Source: Didymodactylos carnosus (Eukaryota; Rotifera; Eurotatoria; Philodinida; Philodinidae). Taken from it: a DNA stretch of 60,936 nt. Shown here piece after piece: positions 38,201 to 49,518 of this stretch. The notes beneath the pieces were generated by a model. It saw only the letters and a program-made list of their open reading frames with translations, was not told the origin of the DNA and made no database searches. The position numbers were made by a program, and so were the translations under genes. The stretch covers positions 1 through 60,936 of the forward strand of contig CAJNOQ010000235.1 in NCBI GenBank assembly GCA_905250885.1, given 5' to 3'. Within the stretch, counting starts at the first letter, position 1. Each line of letters begins with the position of its first letter.

Positions 38201-41200
38201 TTCACATGGAAAATTTCCATGAATATGAACACCTAATTCTTTTAATTCCTTTTCAATTGTTTGTTCATGTGCTCCAAGTACAGAGGTAAGAATGTCTTTT
38301 TGTTTTGATTCAGGATTATACTAGAATAAATTAAATTGATAAATCAATAGAAAATGATATTTCTTTATTTACTTGTAAGATAGGTGGCGGTCCAACCGAT
38401 TGTAGAATTGGTTCAGGTAGACTACCGATCGTTGATTCGTCTGGCTCTTGAGATTGACTCTATAACAAAAAAACAAAAATTATCTAGAAGTAATTCTCAG
38501 ATATTTCTATTTTTATCTCATACTTCCGGTATCTTAACAACAGCTTCCGGTGGTGTATATTCTTTCTCCGATTCATCTTTTTCATCTTCGACAACGAGTT
38601 CGGGTGTTTCTTCTCGAACTAAATAAACAATTGTATTATATACAAAAGAATAAAGTTTTTTTAATATTTCAATCATGAACCTCGATATTGTTCCAATAAT
38701 TCCATATCTTTCCATGTCCATTCGGTTTGAACAGATATACTGGATAGAAAAAGAATAGAACATTTTGAAAGAGAAAATTTGTTAATAAAATTCTTACGTA
38801 GAAACATCTTTTGGTTTTGGTTTTGATGATCGAATACTACTTTTATTGTCTCGAACGCTCGTGTCTCTTCTCGACGGTAACTGATCTTTGTTTGATGTTA
38901 GCGAAAAAACACCGTTTGCATCGGTGCTCGGTTGTGATTCTAAAATAAAAAATAAAATCTCATCGATTCTAATGATATTTATACTACTAGAAACTACATA
39001 CCCAAATATTTTACATCCGAGTTTTCAGCATACTTCGAATGTGTTGACGATGAATCATGATCAGTACCATTTGCTATAATAACTAAGACAGAAAAATACT
39101 TTGATTAAATCATCTCTCCTTTCATCATCTTGGGTTCAGACTGTTGATGTATATTCGACTGAGCAACTTCAACACCTTTAACGTCGTAGAATGGTGGGAG
39201 TGGTCACCAGACTTTCCTCTACATTCGGCCATGTTCAACTCAAAATAAAAGAATTTGTCAAAAATGAGGGCTACCCTTCACTTTGAATGAGTGTATGCTA
39301 AATTCGGATAAATTATGTAAAACTTTGTTTATAAAAGTACGTACTTTATGGTCAACTACCGTTATTAAGGGTACCCCCCTCTCTTTTTTCACCTTATTGC
39401 CAAATACGGGTTACACGTCCAATCGAGCTCAAATTTATACTAGAGATATAAGAGCGAAAAAGAAAATCGATATATTTTTGCTCAGAATTTTGTGACATGA
39501 TCTTCTATGGGTTTTCTGGAAAAATCCAATTTTCATCCAGTCACATTACGATCCCTCGAAAAAATGGTCCGATCGAGTCGAAATTTTTACTACAGATACC
39601 CCAGACCCTATCTCAGAATGAAAATTTTTTTTTCGAAAAATATGCTTTCCTTCTCAAGATATACGAAAAATGCTGAAAAATCCCACAAAAAAAAGTCAGG
39701 TTTTTTTGCGTAATGATCAGCATTTTTCGTATTTCTTGTTCGCTCTTCTACCTCTGGTATAAATTTGAGCTCGATCGGACGTGTGCTCCTCATTTGGCAA
39801 CAAGGTGAAAAAAGAAAGGAGAGCGGTGTGTAAATCTATTTGATTGCAAACGTTGTGGTTCAGTATATAAAAATAAGTGAACGATTTTAGAATCGTGGTT
39901 TTTTCCTCTCATCACACTTACATCATGCGACAAGAGTCTTACCTTGAGATAGGAAATGAAAATAAATCAATTTAATTATTTTATGCTGTAATATCCTAAA
40001 CGTCCAAACTTACAGCAATTCTATACAGATCTTATAGAAATCTTATATAAGACAGTCGATGAAAATGCGTAGAATATTGATAAGATTCTTATACGAAGGA
40101 ATATAAGAATCTTATAAGATTCTGATAAGAATTCGGCAAAACAGATTATATAATTAATTTAGAAGAATTCATAAGATTTTCATACGTTAACATACGAACT
40201 TTTATTTACATCAATTAAAGTATCTTACTGTATGCAAACTGAATGAGTAACCCTGCATCGTATGGGATCCTAGGAAATACAGAAAATCGTTTTTGAAATC
40301 CTATGAAATCCTACGAATCTTATCATAGGAATACATATGATTTCTATTGAAAGCTAGTGTAGTGGTTGCACTCGATAGTATATGTGTCCTCTCACTTGCA
40401 TAAATAAAGTTTAAATCAACTTCAGTACTCTATAAAAGTAAGAGCATCACTGTCACTCGTGTGCTATGATAGTTAATGACTTGAAATCTTGCATTGGATG
40501 TAGACTTACTCATCCCTCTACTAACATAGATTTCTTTCATTACATGATTCATCAGATATGACAATTTTATTATTTTTTTCAGTTAATGCCGATAACATCT
40601 GACAAGGCCACCCATCAAGCTTATAATACCCTATGTAAGCCACACTAGCGTCCACTCCTTTTCAGTACCATATTACGGTTAATCTTCGAAATTTAGACGA
40701 ATAATATCCAGATACTACAAAGTATTTTCAGATATTTTTGAGTCAAAACAATGTTTCTAAGCTGAGTTATGCGCTTTTTCGCAAAGCACCTCAAGTTTCA
40801 AAATCGACCGATGATCGTAAAATACCTGTAGTCAGTAATAGCCAACACTTTGAATTTATGACGTAGATAGAAGAGAATCATGGCTACAATTTTGTATAAA
40901 GGAAAAGTGTATAAGATGTTATCGGCAAAAAATAAAAAATAAAATTGTCATATCTGATGAATCTTGTAATGAAAGAAATCAATGCTAGTAGAGGGATGAG
41001 TAAGTCTACATCCAATACAAGATTTGAAATCATTAACTATCATAGTTCATGAGTGACAGTGGTGCTCTTTGTAGAATATTGTAAATGGTGCATGATGTAT
41101 GGTGTGTCTGGAGGTTTAGTTTGTAGCTTGAAGTGAATAAAATCATGCATCAGCATTAGTTGAGAGTTGAATAACACCAAGTTCGCTTCTTTTTTTTCAT

Positions 41201-44200
41201 TAAAAAACATTTAGTTTTGATTTCAAGTATATAGCCGCTTTCAATATTTTACAGATTTCAACCTATTTAATCGACATTTTATTCAAATAATAACTTCAGA
41301 TTTTTGAAATCATTTGTTTCCAAGTAATATGTACATTGTACACGGAAGCAGTAAAAATAGTATAAACATTTTATGTAGAAATGCTAAATAAACACTTAAG
41401 AAGAAATGGACTTTTCAAGATTACTTGAACGTATTTTAAGCACCAAAAAAATCTATCTTGTTATAGGATGCAAGATAAATTTCCATAATTTTTTCCTATA
41501 TCATCTAATTCTAATGGAGAAACATATTTCCAACTCCAAGGAAAAAAAAGAAACATTTTTATAATGTCAAATATAGTTTGGTTAGTATTCAAAGTATTTA
41601 TGTTTAATTAATGATAATTTTCAAGTTCAACTAGTTTATATTTTCATGCAAAACTTTTCTGCCATTACACTATGTTAAAAGTTAAATCTGATCGTTAAAT
41701 TCATCATTTATCTCCTGTGAACTGACTGGTTGATTTCACTTGAAATAAAACATCAGTTTCAGTGTTTTCAATGATAATTGTACTTAATAGCTTGTAAACT
41801 TATGTTTGACAACCTATACTACTAAATCAACTTAAGAAGCTTCTTTTTACTCATTGAAGCTATGCATAACTCAATCTAAACGACAAACTATGTTTTTGTT
41901 ATGCTTAAAGTACTAGTTATTCTATTTGTATTATGTATTATTATTGAGCAAAAATTTCTGTTTTGATCAGTTTTTCGGATATTTTTTTTCTTCTTCTTAA
42001 AATGCCGTATGTAAATATTTTATTTTGCACTCTAAGAAATCAGAAATTAAACGATAAAAGTTATTTTTATTGTAGTTAAATCGTTTCTTTCAAACAACTG
42101 AACGACATAGTTTACCTCATATATATGACCAATATATTTTTTTAAAAAAATTGTTAAATGCGAGATACTTTTGTAGGATCGTTAGAAAGAGTAGAAGAAA
42201 GAACGGAAGATTAAAGTGGTAAAAAATAATAAAACGGAATTATGAGACTTCTGCTCTTCTATATTATCAATATTTTTTGCAATACTTCTTTCCCCCCTCT
42301 TCTCCTCGCTCTACACTTTTTCAGTTCAGAAAAATTTTCTTTTTTATATACCTGCTCTTTCCTTCTCTATAAATAATGCTGCTAGTGTTGGCAACAAACA
42401 TCGAAAAACTGATCGTAATATAACGAACGTCACATAAAAGATCATATTCAAACACGCATTCAATGATAGTAACCAAATCTGTTTAATTGAAATATAATCT
42501 TCTCAATGTTTATTTCCTTGTTTGATACTTGTTATTCAATTATGTTAAATACTCAAGGTCTAAACATCTAAAAAATACTTGTTTTGCTCGAAAAAAATAC
42601 GCAGTAAGTAGAAACAAACTTTTACGATACAAATTTCCAACAAAACCTATTCTAAATTCAATATGTACGATGGGAACGTCCTATCATCACGCCTATAATC
42701 TCCAGCTTTCATCACCGCTGATTCTTATCGTCAGAATGATGAATTTTATAGAAATTGTAATATGTAAAAAAATAAGCAATTTTTAAGTTGTCAAATACTG
42801 AAATACCAAAATCTGTCCTCAAATAACATCTATTACAAATCTTTAGAAATGCCTCATTACGGTCACCATATTATCGATCGTGAAACAGGTCTATGTGAAA
42901 TATGCGATCGTTCTGCTATCTACGATATTAAATTGGGCAAGAAACCACAGTTTTTATACGGAAATCATAACGGGAGATTTGTTTACAGACCAAACGAGGT
43001 TCAATCAAGAGTATGAAAATATCATTGACATCTTTTTCAATTTCTAACATTATTCTCTCATTTTTAGCGTCCAGACGAAGAGGGAGAGACAATCGTTTAC
43101 AGCACACCTCAACCAAAGAAACGTGTAATCTATGTTGATAAACCATCACCTCGTCGAACCCAAACACGTCCTGTACCAGCTGAACCACGTTCAGTTGCTG
43201 CACAACGGCCGCCCATCCCTCGATATCGTCGTGCACCAACACCTGAACAATATTATTACGTCAATGATACTGGTGAAATTCAAGAAAACGTTGAACCTCC
43301 TCCTCGTACAAAACCCCAACAGTACATCGTTCAACCGCGACCGCGAATCATTCGACGCCAACGTCAACCATCTCCAAAAATTGTTCATCGAACGCGACTT
43401 CAACCATCACCTTATAGTGACAGTGAACTGTTTTATGAAGAACAGATACCATCACCGCCTAAATACTTAAACAACGATCATACGACAACAAAATATCGTA
43501 ATGGAGATCGTCAGACACCACCATCATATAAAGAACAATCGCATCACAATGATGATGATGATGAACATTCAGAAGTCTATCGTGTTGTTCGTCATACGCA
43601 ACCGAGAAACGGCGAAAATCACTATTCATCACCGCGACTTTTACACCCAATCGTACCACAACAACTAACTCCCCCCCGTTCTACACCATCTCCAAGATAT
43701 GTCAATGGAAATAACAATAGAAAACTCCAACCAATACCTGTAAATAATTATCAACATGATGATGATATAATTCAACCAACTGTTGTGAGAAGGGTCTACA
43801 GAAAATTACCGGAAAAACAAAAAAATATTAACAAAAAACACCAGCAATCGCCGGAATCAATTTATACTCACTCACCACAACAGGTTCAACCACATCACAT
43901 GCAAAATGGGTATGATTATAGCCGACCGGTGAGAAAAGTTGAAAAATTACAACCAGTTGAATATCATCATCAATCACCATCACCGCTGCCAGAGAATAAT
44001 AAATTCAAAAAGCCACCATTGAGGTTAGCCAATGAACAAAAAATTCCAAGCATATATTACATTCGTGGAACTCAATAGTTCAACATTTCTATTACTGTTG
44101 TTTTGACGACTACTTCTTAATTGAGATCACTATTTTTCGCTCTCACTCGCATTTGGCTTGACGCCCTCTAATGTTTGTTTGATGGTAATTGAGACTTCCT

Positions 44201-46804
44201 AATTGAGACCACTTTTTTAATGAAAACTAGTCTCAATTTGGAAGACTCGCTTTTGGCATTTGTTTCAAATAGATGTGAAATAACGATATGACTAATGCGC
44301 TTTTAGTTGCTGCCTGCCAAAGAAATGTCATAAAAGTTGCACAGAATTTTCTTCTTCTTTAAAGATATATTCATTAAAAGGCAATTGAGTTACTGATAGC
44401 TGTGTGCACAGTATTTGCACATCATCTCTCTTAAAAATAAGCCACGTTCCATTAGAGTTAGTTAATGAACAAAAATCGTCCAGCATTTATTATATTCATG
44501 AAATGCTATAATTCACCCTTTTCACTACCGTATACCTATATACGTGGATGAATACAGGCATGTATTGCCGCATTGAAGTTAGCATGTTTATCAAAGTTAC
44601 AACTTCTATAAACATACTCTGTCGAACTTATAACTTCGATAAGATGGATTATCGAAGTTGTTTTGATTAAGGTAAACGGTAATTAATTGATTACCGTTTG
44701 ACTTTGAATGATATTATCAGAATTGATAGTTTAAGTTAATTTTTCAGCTAAACAACAAACATATATTTGTCCATCAAAACATCAAAAATGTATAAGTTAT
44801 TTTAAAAAAGTGAGAAGATATATTCTTTTTTGTCCTTTCGTTATCCTTCGTTCCATTCAGGAAACGGAAGGTTCAGCTATAGAAAAGAATCGCGCAAGTA
44901 TTGATGTACCATGATCTCTAATATATAATTCTTCTCCACTCACAATCAAAGCTAAAGACTTGAACAAAATATTGGCATCACCTTCATCATCTCCTTTAAT
45001 GGTGAAAAAATGTAAATCTGTTAAAAAGAGAATCGAACTACCCTCATAAATTACAACTACTACATCGGCTCCGAGTACATATTCTTCAACAGGAATAATA
45101 ATGGCTGTTGATAATACAGAATAGAAAGATGAATTTAATACTGAAATATCGACATCCCAAAATGATTCATCGAATAACCCGTTATTCAGATCTAGGGATG
45201 TTCGGTTCTCGATTCTAGAACCGAAACCGCTGTTCCGATTCCGAATCTAGAACAGACCACGGTTTTAAGCTTATGAGGAAAAGTTCTTAAGTATTCCCTC
45301 GTGTTTTCAACAAAACCTAGTGGATTATAGGTTATCGATGATGCTGATTCCGAATATGAATATGAGAACTGCTCTTAGGGCTTCGAAGATCCGGTTTTCT
45401 GGAAAACCAGTTTTTCACAAACTCTTTTCTTAATGAGCCATGCTTGTAGCCCGCACATTTCTAATTAAAATGAGACCTCTTCCAACTATAACTTTGCAAA
45501 GAAAGATCATGTAGAGTTGGGAGAGGTCTCATTTTAATCAGAAATGTGCGGGTTACAAGCATGGCTCATGAAGAAAAGCTTTGGTTGTTTTCAGAGTTTG
45601 TGAAAAACTGGTTTTCAGAAAACAGGGTCTTCGAAGCCCTAAGAGCAGCTCTCATATTCATATTCGGAATCAGTATCATCGATAACCTATAACCCACTAG
45701 GTGTCGTTGAAAACGCGAGGGACACTTAAGAACGTTAAACCGGAAAATAATTTTTCAGACAGTAACAATTCAACGAAATAGAATTCATTTTATAGTAAAC
45801 GAAAGAATTCTTTTAAGTGATGACAGGCAAATATATCTTTTTGTAGCTTTGTCAAGGGTGTGTTTTCATTTTGTTAAAAGAAAGACAAGACATTGTATCT
45901 CATGTAAAAGAAGTTGCGCACAAGTAAGAGAACCACTGTTCCGGTTCCTCATGCTCAGCCCTAAGAGTAGCTCTCATATTCATATTTGGAATCAGCATCA
46001 TCGATAACCTATAACCCACTAGGTTTTGTTGAAAACGCGAGTGGTGTTTACACGGTCCTGGTTCCTCATGCGGAGCTGAACCGCGGTTGCGGTTCTTATT
46101 GAGAAACGAACATTCTTATTCACATCAGAACATTATATGATCAAACAACTAAATTAATAAATGGTGCAAAATTAAAACACTATCGTGACAGAAATGAACA
46201 AGAAATATATACGACGTAATTAATGTTAGTAGTCAACAGCATATAGTAAGAGAAATAATTTGTACATTTTTGATGTTTTGATAGACAAATATATGTCTGT
46301 TGTTTAGCTCAAAAATTAACTTTAACCAGAAATTTTGATAATATCATTCAAATAATCAATTAATTACCGTTTAGCTTAATCAAAACAACTTCCATAACCC
46401 ATCTTATTGAAGTTATAAGTTCGATAAACATGCTAACATCAATACGGACATATACATGAGCAATCTGCTCCATATTTCTATTCATTACCACAACTCTTTA
46501 TTATTTTTGTACACATAAGCCAGACACTCAGCAACAGAATTGAGGCTGAATGAGAAGTTCTTATCAAAACAAAACTTAAACACGTACACAGCAATATTGA
46601 CACTCTATTGACTAGTCTAGACCCGCATCAGTTAAAAATGAAGTGTGATTCAAAAAGCATTTATATTTTCGACGATATTAATTACTAGCTCACGCAAACT
46701 ATAAATTAACTTTACTTACCTTTTTCATCTTCATGTTTCATTTCTTCAGATGAATCATCTAACGCATTATCAATAAAATCATTGACCGCCGATGAACGAG
46801 ACAT
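35278..46804 (-). CDS. ERICH6/FAM194-domain protein
   Basis: Exons (high to low): 46720-46804 (tentative), 39002-39082, 38798-38939, 38681-38739, 38524-38618, 38373-38459, 38135-38320, 37918-38078, 37769-37857, 37367-37471, 36977-37090, 36660-36719, 36486-36595, 36348-36433, 36108-36266, 35709-35958, 35570-35652 and 35278-35506. Total 2181 nt, 726 residues, all phases agree. Known of the family: glutamate-rich proteins with a C-terminal FAM194 domain of unclear, testis/cilia-linked function. Visible: TEWTWKDMELLEQYR near residue 110, a FPCEFCG...FCC cysteine block near 222-249, a basic coiled coil near 280-320, an acidic stretch (SDDETDDEDE), then FYRDGSKACILFPNGTG, YYPSGQLAV and RRKRWNWW. 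The intron at 36267-36347 is of U12 type. Exon 1 is 7.6 kb away; a rival start at 39232 with a weaker donor also fits the phase. Confidence 0.8.
36267..36347 (-). other. U12-type (minor spliceosome) intron, 81 bp
   Basis: The intron begins GTATCCTTT (36339-36347), the exact consensus of U12-type donors. Near its 3' end it has TAACTTAAC (36281-36289), matching 7 of 9 bases of TTCCTTAAC, with the presumed branch A about 15 nt from CAG. No canonical U2-type donor here restores frame. With this intron the exons join as GTGCVYYPSGQ, a good fit to the FAM194 domain. Confidence 0.8.
39379..39823. repeat. Foldback element, 445 bp
   Basis: The arms at about 39379-39465 and 39735-39823 are inverted copies. 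Shared words include TTTTTTCACCTT, TTGCCAAAT, ACACGTCC and GAGCTCAAATTTATAC. The middle has further imperfect self-complementarity around GAAAAATGCTGAAAAAT. There is no coding capacity; the open frames reported across it are by-products. Confidence 0.75.
40443..41071. repeat. Foldback element, 629 bp
   Basis: The arms at 40443-40599 and 40915-41071 are inverted copies, closely matched over about 157 bp (for example GAGGGATGAGTAAGTCTACA on the right arm and its complement on the left). The 315-bp centre is not palindromic and has no gene. It is a non-autonomous inverted-repeat transposon. Confidence 0.8.
42849..44078 (+). CDS. Unrecognised Pro/Gln/Arg/His-rich protein, nested on the opposite strand
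   Basis: Two exons, 42849-43010 and 43068-44078, are joined by a 57-bp intron in phase 0 and give 390 residues. A donor 12 nt earlier (42998) also keeps frame. The N-terminus is the best-defined part: HIIDRETGLCEICDRSAIYD, with one CxxC that might form half of a zinc knuckle. The rest is low complexity: many Pro, Gln, Arg, Tyr, acidic runs (HNDDDDEH) and repeated SPSP-like phosphorylation-prone words. It is probably disordered. No signal peptide or helix. The family is not recognised. It lies inside the presumed first intron of the ERICH6-like gene, on the other strand. A decayed partial copy of its C-terminus follows at 44449. Confidence 0.7.
44449..44511 (+). pseudogene. Partial duplicate of the C-terminus of the upstream P/Q-rich gene
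   Basis: This frame reads PLELVNEQKSSSIYYIHEML and stop. The end of the intact gene is PLRLANEQKIPSIYYIRGTQ and stop. They match at 12 of 20 positions and end together. Only this tail is duplicated, about 430 bp downstream in the same orientation. Confidence 0.6.
44563..46447. mobile_element. 1.9-kb element with long terminal inverted repeats and another element nested inside
   Basis: The left arm (44563-44803) and right arm (about 46258-46447) are inverted copies that share CATGTTTATC, AACTTATAACTTC, ACGGTAATTAATTGATTA and CATCAAAACATCAAAAATGTA. Between them lie broken plus-strand coding remains: 44960-45190 has at least two in-frame stops (KKCKSVKKRIELPS, then TTTTSAPSTYSSTGIIM), and 46138-46220 reads TLYDQTTKLINGAKLKHYRD before a stop. 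The second piece recalls the tail after integrase in Ty3/gypsy-like polyproteins, weakly. The nested element 45198-46115 splits the remains. Confidence 0.65.
45198..46115. mobile_element. Nested element with TIRs containing a 450-bp palindrome
   Basis: The ends are ATGTTCGGTTCTC near 45198 and the inverted GAGAAACGAACAT at 46101-46113. Inside, 45282-45735 forms a palindrome with arms of about 220 bp. A third partial copy of the same sequence lies at 45958-46042. Shared landmarks are ATAGGTTATCGATGATGCTG and TCTTCGAAG. A further copy starts at about 60754 at the end of the window. There is no intact coding sequence. Confidence 0.7.
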
Positions 46805-49518
46805 GAGCTTCTAAAAAGATAAATACATACACCTCTAATATCCATATTTTTCAATCCATCTGTTCTTATGAGCAATTATGACGATCAAGCTTTTCAAACC
46901 TTGTGAAAGATTTTAGTCTCATTTACAAGCTCAAATGACACCTAGTCTTATACAACAAAATAAAACAGAAATCCCAGGTCATGCAAAACAGCAGACAATT
47001 GATAGTTAACCGAAAAAAACGGTAAATAAACTCTTTGTTCTAGTATTGTTAATTGACGGACTAAGTATGTCTCAGTTATGGTGGTGACTAATGAAATTCA
47101 GATTGCTATCGTAAACGATTGTTTTCTGACGATGATAAAACAGTTGCTAGTTTTAGAACATTTTGTCTGCAAGTCATTATGAAAAACAAAATCAAGCTCT
47201 GGTCTTGAACCTGGCCAACGTCTGTTTCTCAGAAAATACCAAGACCAGACCAAAAAAGTCAAGGCAAGACCGAGATTTACTGTTTGTCTGATCAGTAGAA
47301 AAAACAGACTATCTTGCTCTGGTCGAAACGGACACCTGTAAGTAAATAAGCCTTCACTCTATTTTCAAGACCAGACAAACCGGACATTCTCTAGGGTAGT
47401 GCGTTAAAAATTTTAAAAATTAAAAATTTGGAAAATAATATTTTAAAGTTTGTCCTCATTGAAATGTCCGTCAACAGTTCCGTTGACAAGGCTGTTTTTA
47501 TGGACTTTAGACTTCTCTTATGAATACTGAGAACAGCTGTTGTGTCAGAAACGAAAATGAATATGAGCGAGGAATTAAATCGACAGCAAAGTTGTTTAAA
47601 AAGTTCAGCTCCCCCCCCCTTCCGCCGGCAAAGATTATTCTCCGTTACAAAATCGATTTTGAGATAAGTACATGAAAAGATAGCCTGAAGTGTCTACTTT
47701 CAGAATCTGTATCAATTTTGATTATAGACGTAATTTTTCGTGGCTTTCGAGCAAGCTTTCTAGGAACCTCAAAAATAGGATCTTCAAATAATAGTTTTTT
47801 CCTGGATACTTATGTGACTAAATTTTTTCTCAATGCGTAAATTTGTAGAGCAAACTTTTCTGTTCAAAATAAGATCTCGCACAACTCTGTATGTCTTTGC
47901 GTCAAAAAGTTACAAGCATTTTTCTACAAGTCCTAAAACTTTGCGTTTTATACAGCGTTTTCTCTACATTGGGTTTCCCCCTGAAGTATTTCCCAAGATT
48001 TTTTAATATACTTCAAGCTAGAGAGTTTGGATTTGTTTTATTTTAAACTAGACCCCTAACTATATGGGCTGATAGGCGCCGATTTTTCAACTAGGGGATC
48101 TTAGTTTTTTACCAAATTGAAGATTTCTAGAAAACCAGGCATAGGTTTTCGGGTTTTTGAGGTTGTTAGTTGCCTACAGCACGAACAAAGGCTTAATTAA
48201 AATATTGGCGCTGGTCAGCCTATGTAGTCAGATGCCATTCTGGACATTGATCTCTGGAAAACTCCTAAACAGTAAGACTTGAAGACAAAAAACCTTTCAT
48301 TTCCGTAAGTCGTTGTACCCAACATTTATGGAAAGTTTCGTCAAGGTCGGATGTACGGTGTCGTCGGAGATAATTTCTGAGGGGACCTTAAGACTGGAAA
48401 AAACTAAAAATTAAAAGATTGTTTAATTTTAATTCAAACAGAGGAACGCCGCAAGAACTAAAAGATCGCTCATCCATCTTTGTCTTTTTTGTTATAAAAT
48501 AACAGCGCTGATACGGATTCACACACGTGAAAGAATAATAAAGTCAAAGAATAGGCAGATACTTTTGTAAATAAACAGAACAGCCAGCCATTTTTTGTAA
48601 ACAATGTGTGGCAACAGTCACAGAGAAGTACGTCATAATTATGCTTAATTCTTATCATATTAAAGTTTCACTTTTGCAGTTGAACGTCTTCTCGCAAAGT
48701 CTTACTGCACAAGAGTGATGGAATCTAATAAATCTAAAACGCCATCTATGTGGCGGCGGTACATTCAATACAATTGTGTGCAAAAACTAAGTTTCCATTT
48801 CTCCTCATCAAACATCGATGAAAGAGTTCTGCTGTACGACAGAACATACACAGTCTTTATAATCAGACAGTTCGTATGAAAATATTTTTGTTTTCTATTC
48901 CTACTTGAATTTGGGCACCCAAGAACTTGGATGGGTACCTAAAATTGCTTGTTAGATACTTTAATGCTCTGCACTAAAAAAATACCTGCAAGGTACCTAA
49001 TACTGAATCTTTGTTTAAGATGAAAAACTTTTATGAATTTGAGTAATAATTCAAGGAAACATGCCATAACATCAAATCTTATTAAAAAGAGAAAGCTTCA
49101 ATAGTATTTTTGAATGTGAAGTTGTTCTCCGATTGATATTATCATTGTTTGCACTGTAAGTTATTTTGTTGACGGCAAAAATGAAAAATGGAAAAATTAA
49201 TGAAAATCTACAAATTAACTTAATACAATTTCGTTATCACCATAATAAATCAAAACTCTGTCAAATAAAGCTTTTTCATTTTATTTGCTAACAATCGCTC
49301 ATCCATGTATAATCAAACGACAGTTCGATCTTTGTATACTGAACTTCAAAACGCCTATTGCTTCTGGCTTGTAATGTCTGTAGATCGACTTGGAGTTTAA
49401 AGTTATTAAAAAAAGTATCGTATTAATTTTGTGTTCACCAAGCTTGTGTGCAATATAACTGCTAATTTTTATTCTTCAGTACGATCGGTGTTTTAATTCT
49501 GTATTGTTTAGGTTTAGA
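46805..49518. other. 2.7-kb intergenic region
   Basis: No gene is recognised. A segment at 47190-47400 has several AAGACCAGAC/GTCTGGTCTT-like words in both orientations and may be an old element. The stretch 47960-48400 is of more balanced composition but has no open frame. The upstream parts of two divergent genes (ERICH6-like exon 1 and the kinase) fall here. Confidence 0.5.

Larger units (their letters stand above)
39083..46719. other. Presumed 7.6-kb first intron of the ERICH6-like gene, packed with repeats
   Basis: Between the second exon and the tentative first exon lie foldback elements at 39379-39823 and 40443-41071, the opposite-strand gene 42849-44078, its partial copy at 44449-44511 and a nested transposon block at 44563-46447. 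The stretches 41072-42848 and 44080-44448 hold no recognised gene. The second has AATTGAGAC/GTCTCAATT words in both orientations. If exon 1 is wrong, most of this is simply intergenic. Confidence 0.45.

Noticed and set aside
39208..39232. Alternative first exon of the ERICH6-like gene (MAECRGKS)
   Set aside because: It is kept only as a rival model: its donor (GTGACC) is weak, whereas 46720 has a strong GTAAGT donor and acidic coding typical of the family. It is not fully excluded.
42928..43659. Minus-strand open frames of 66-104 codons
   Set aside because: They lie antisense to the second exon of the P/Q-rich gene, whose Pro/Gln/Arg codons create open frames on the other strand.
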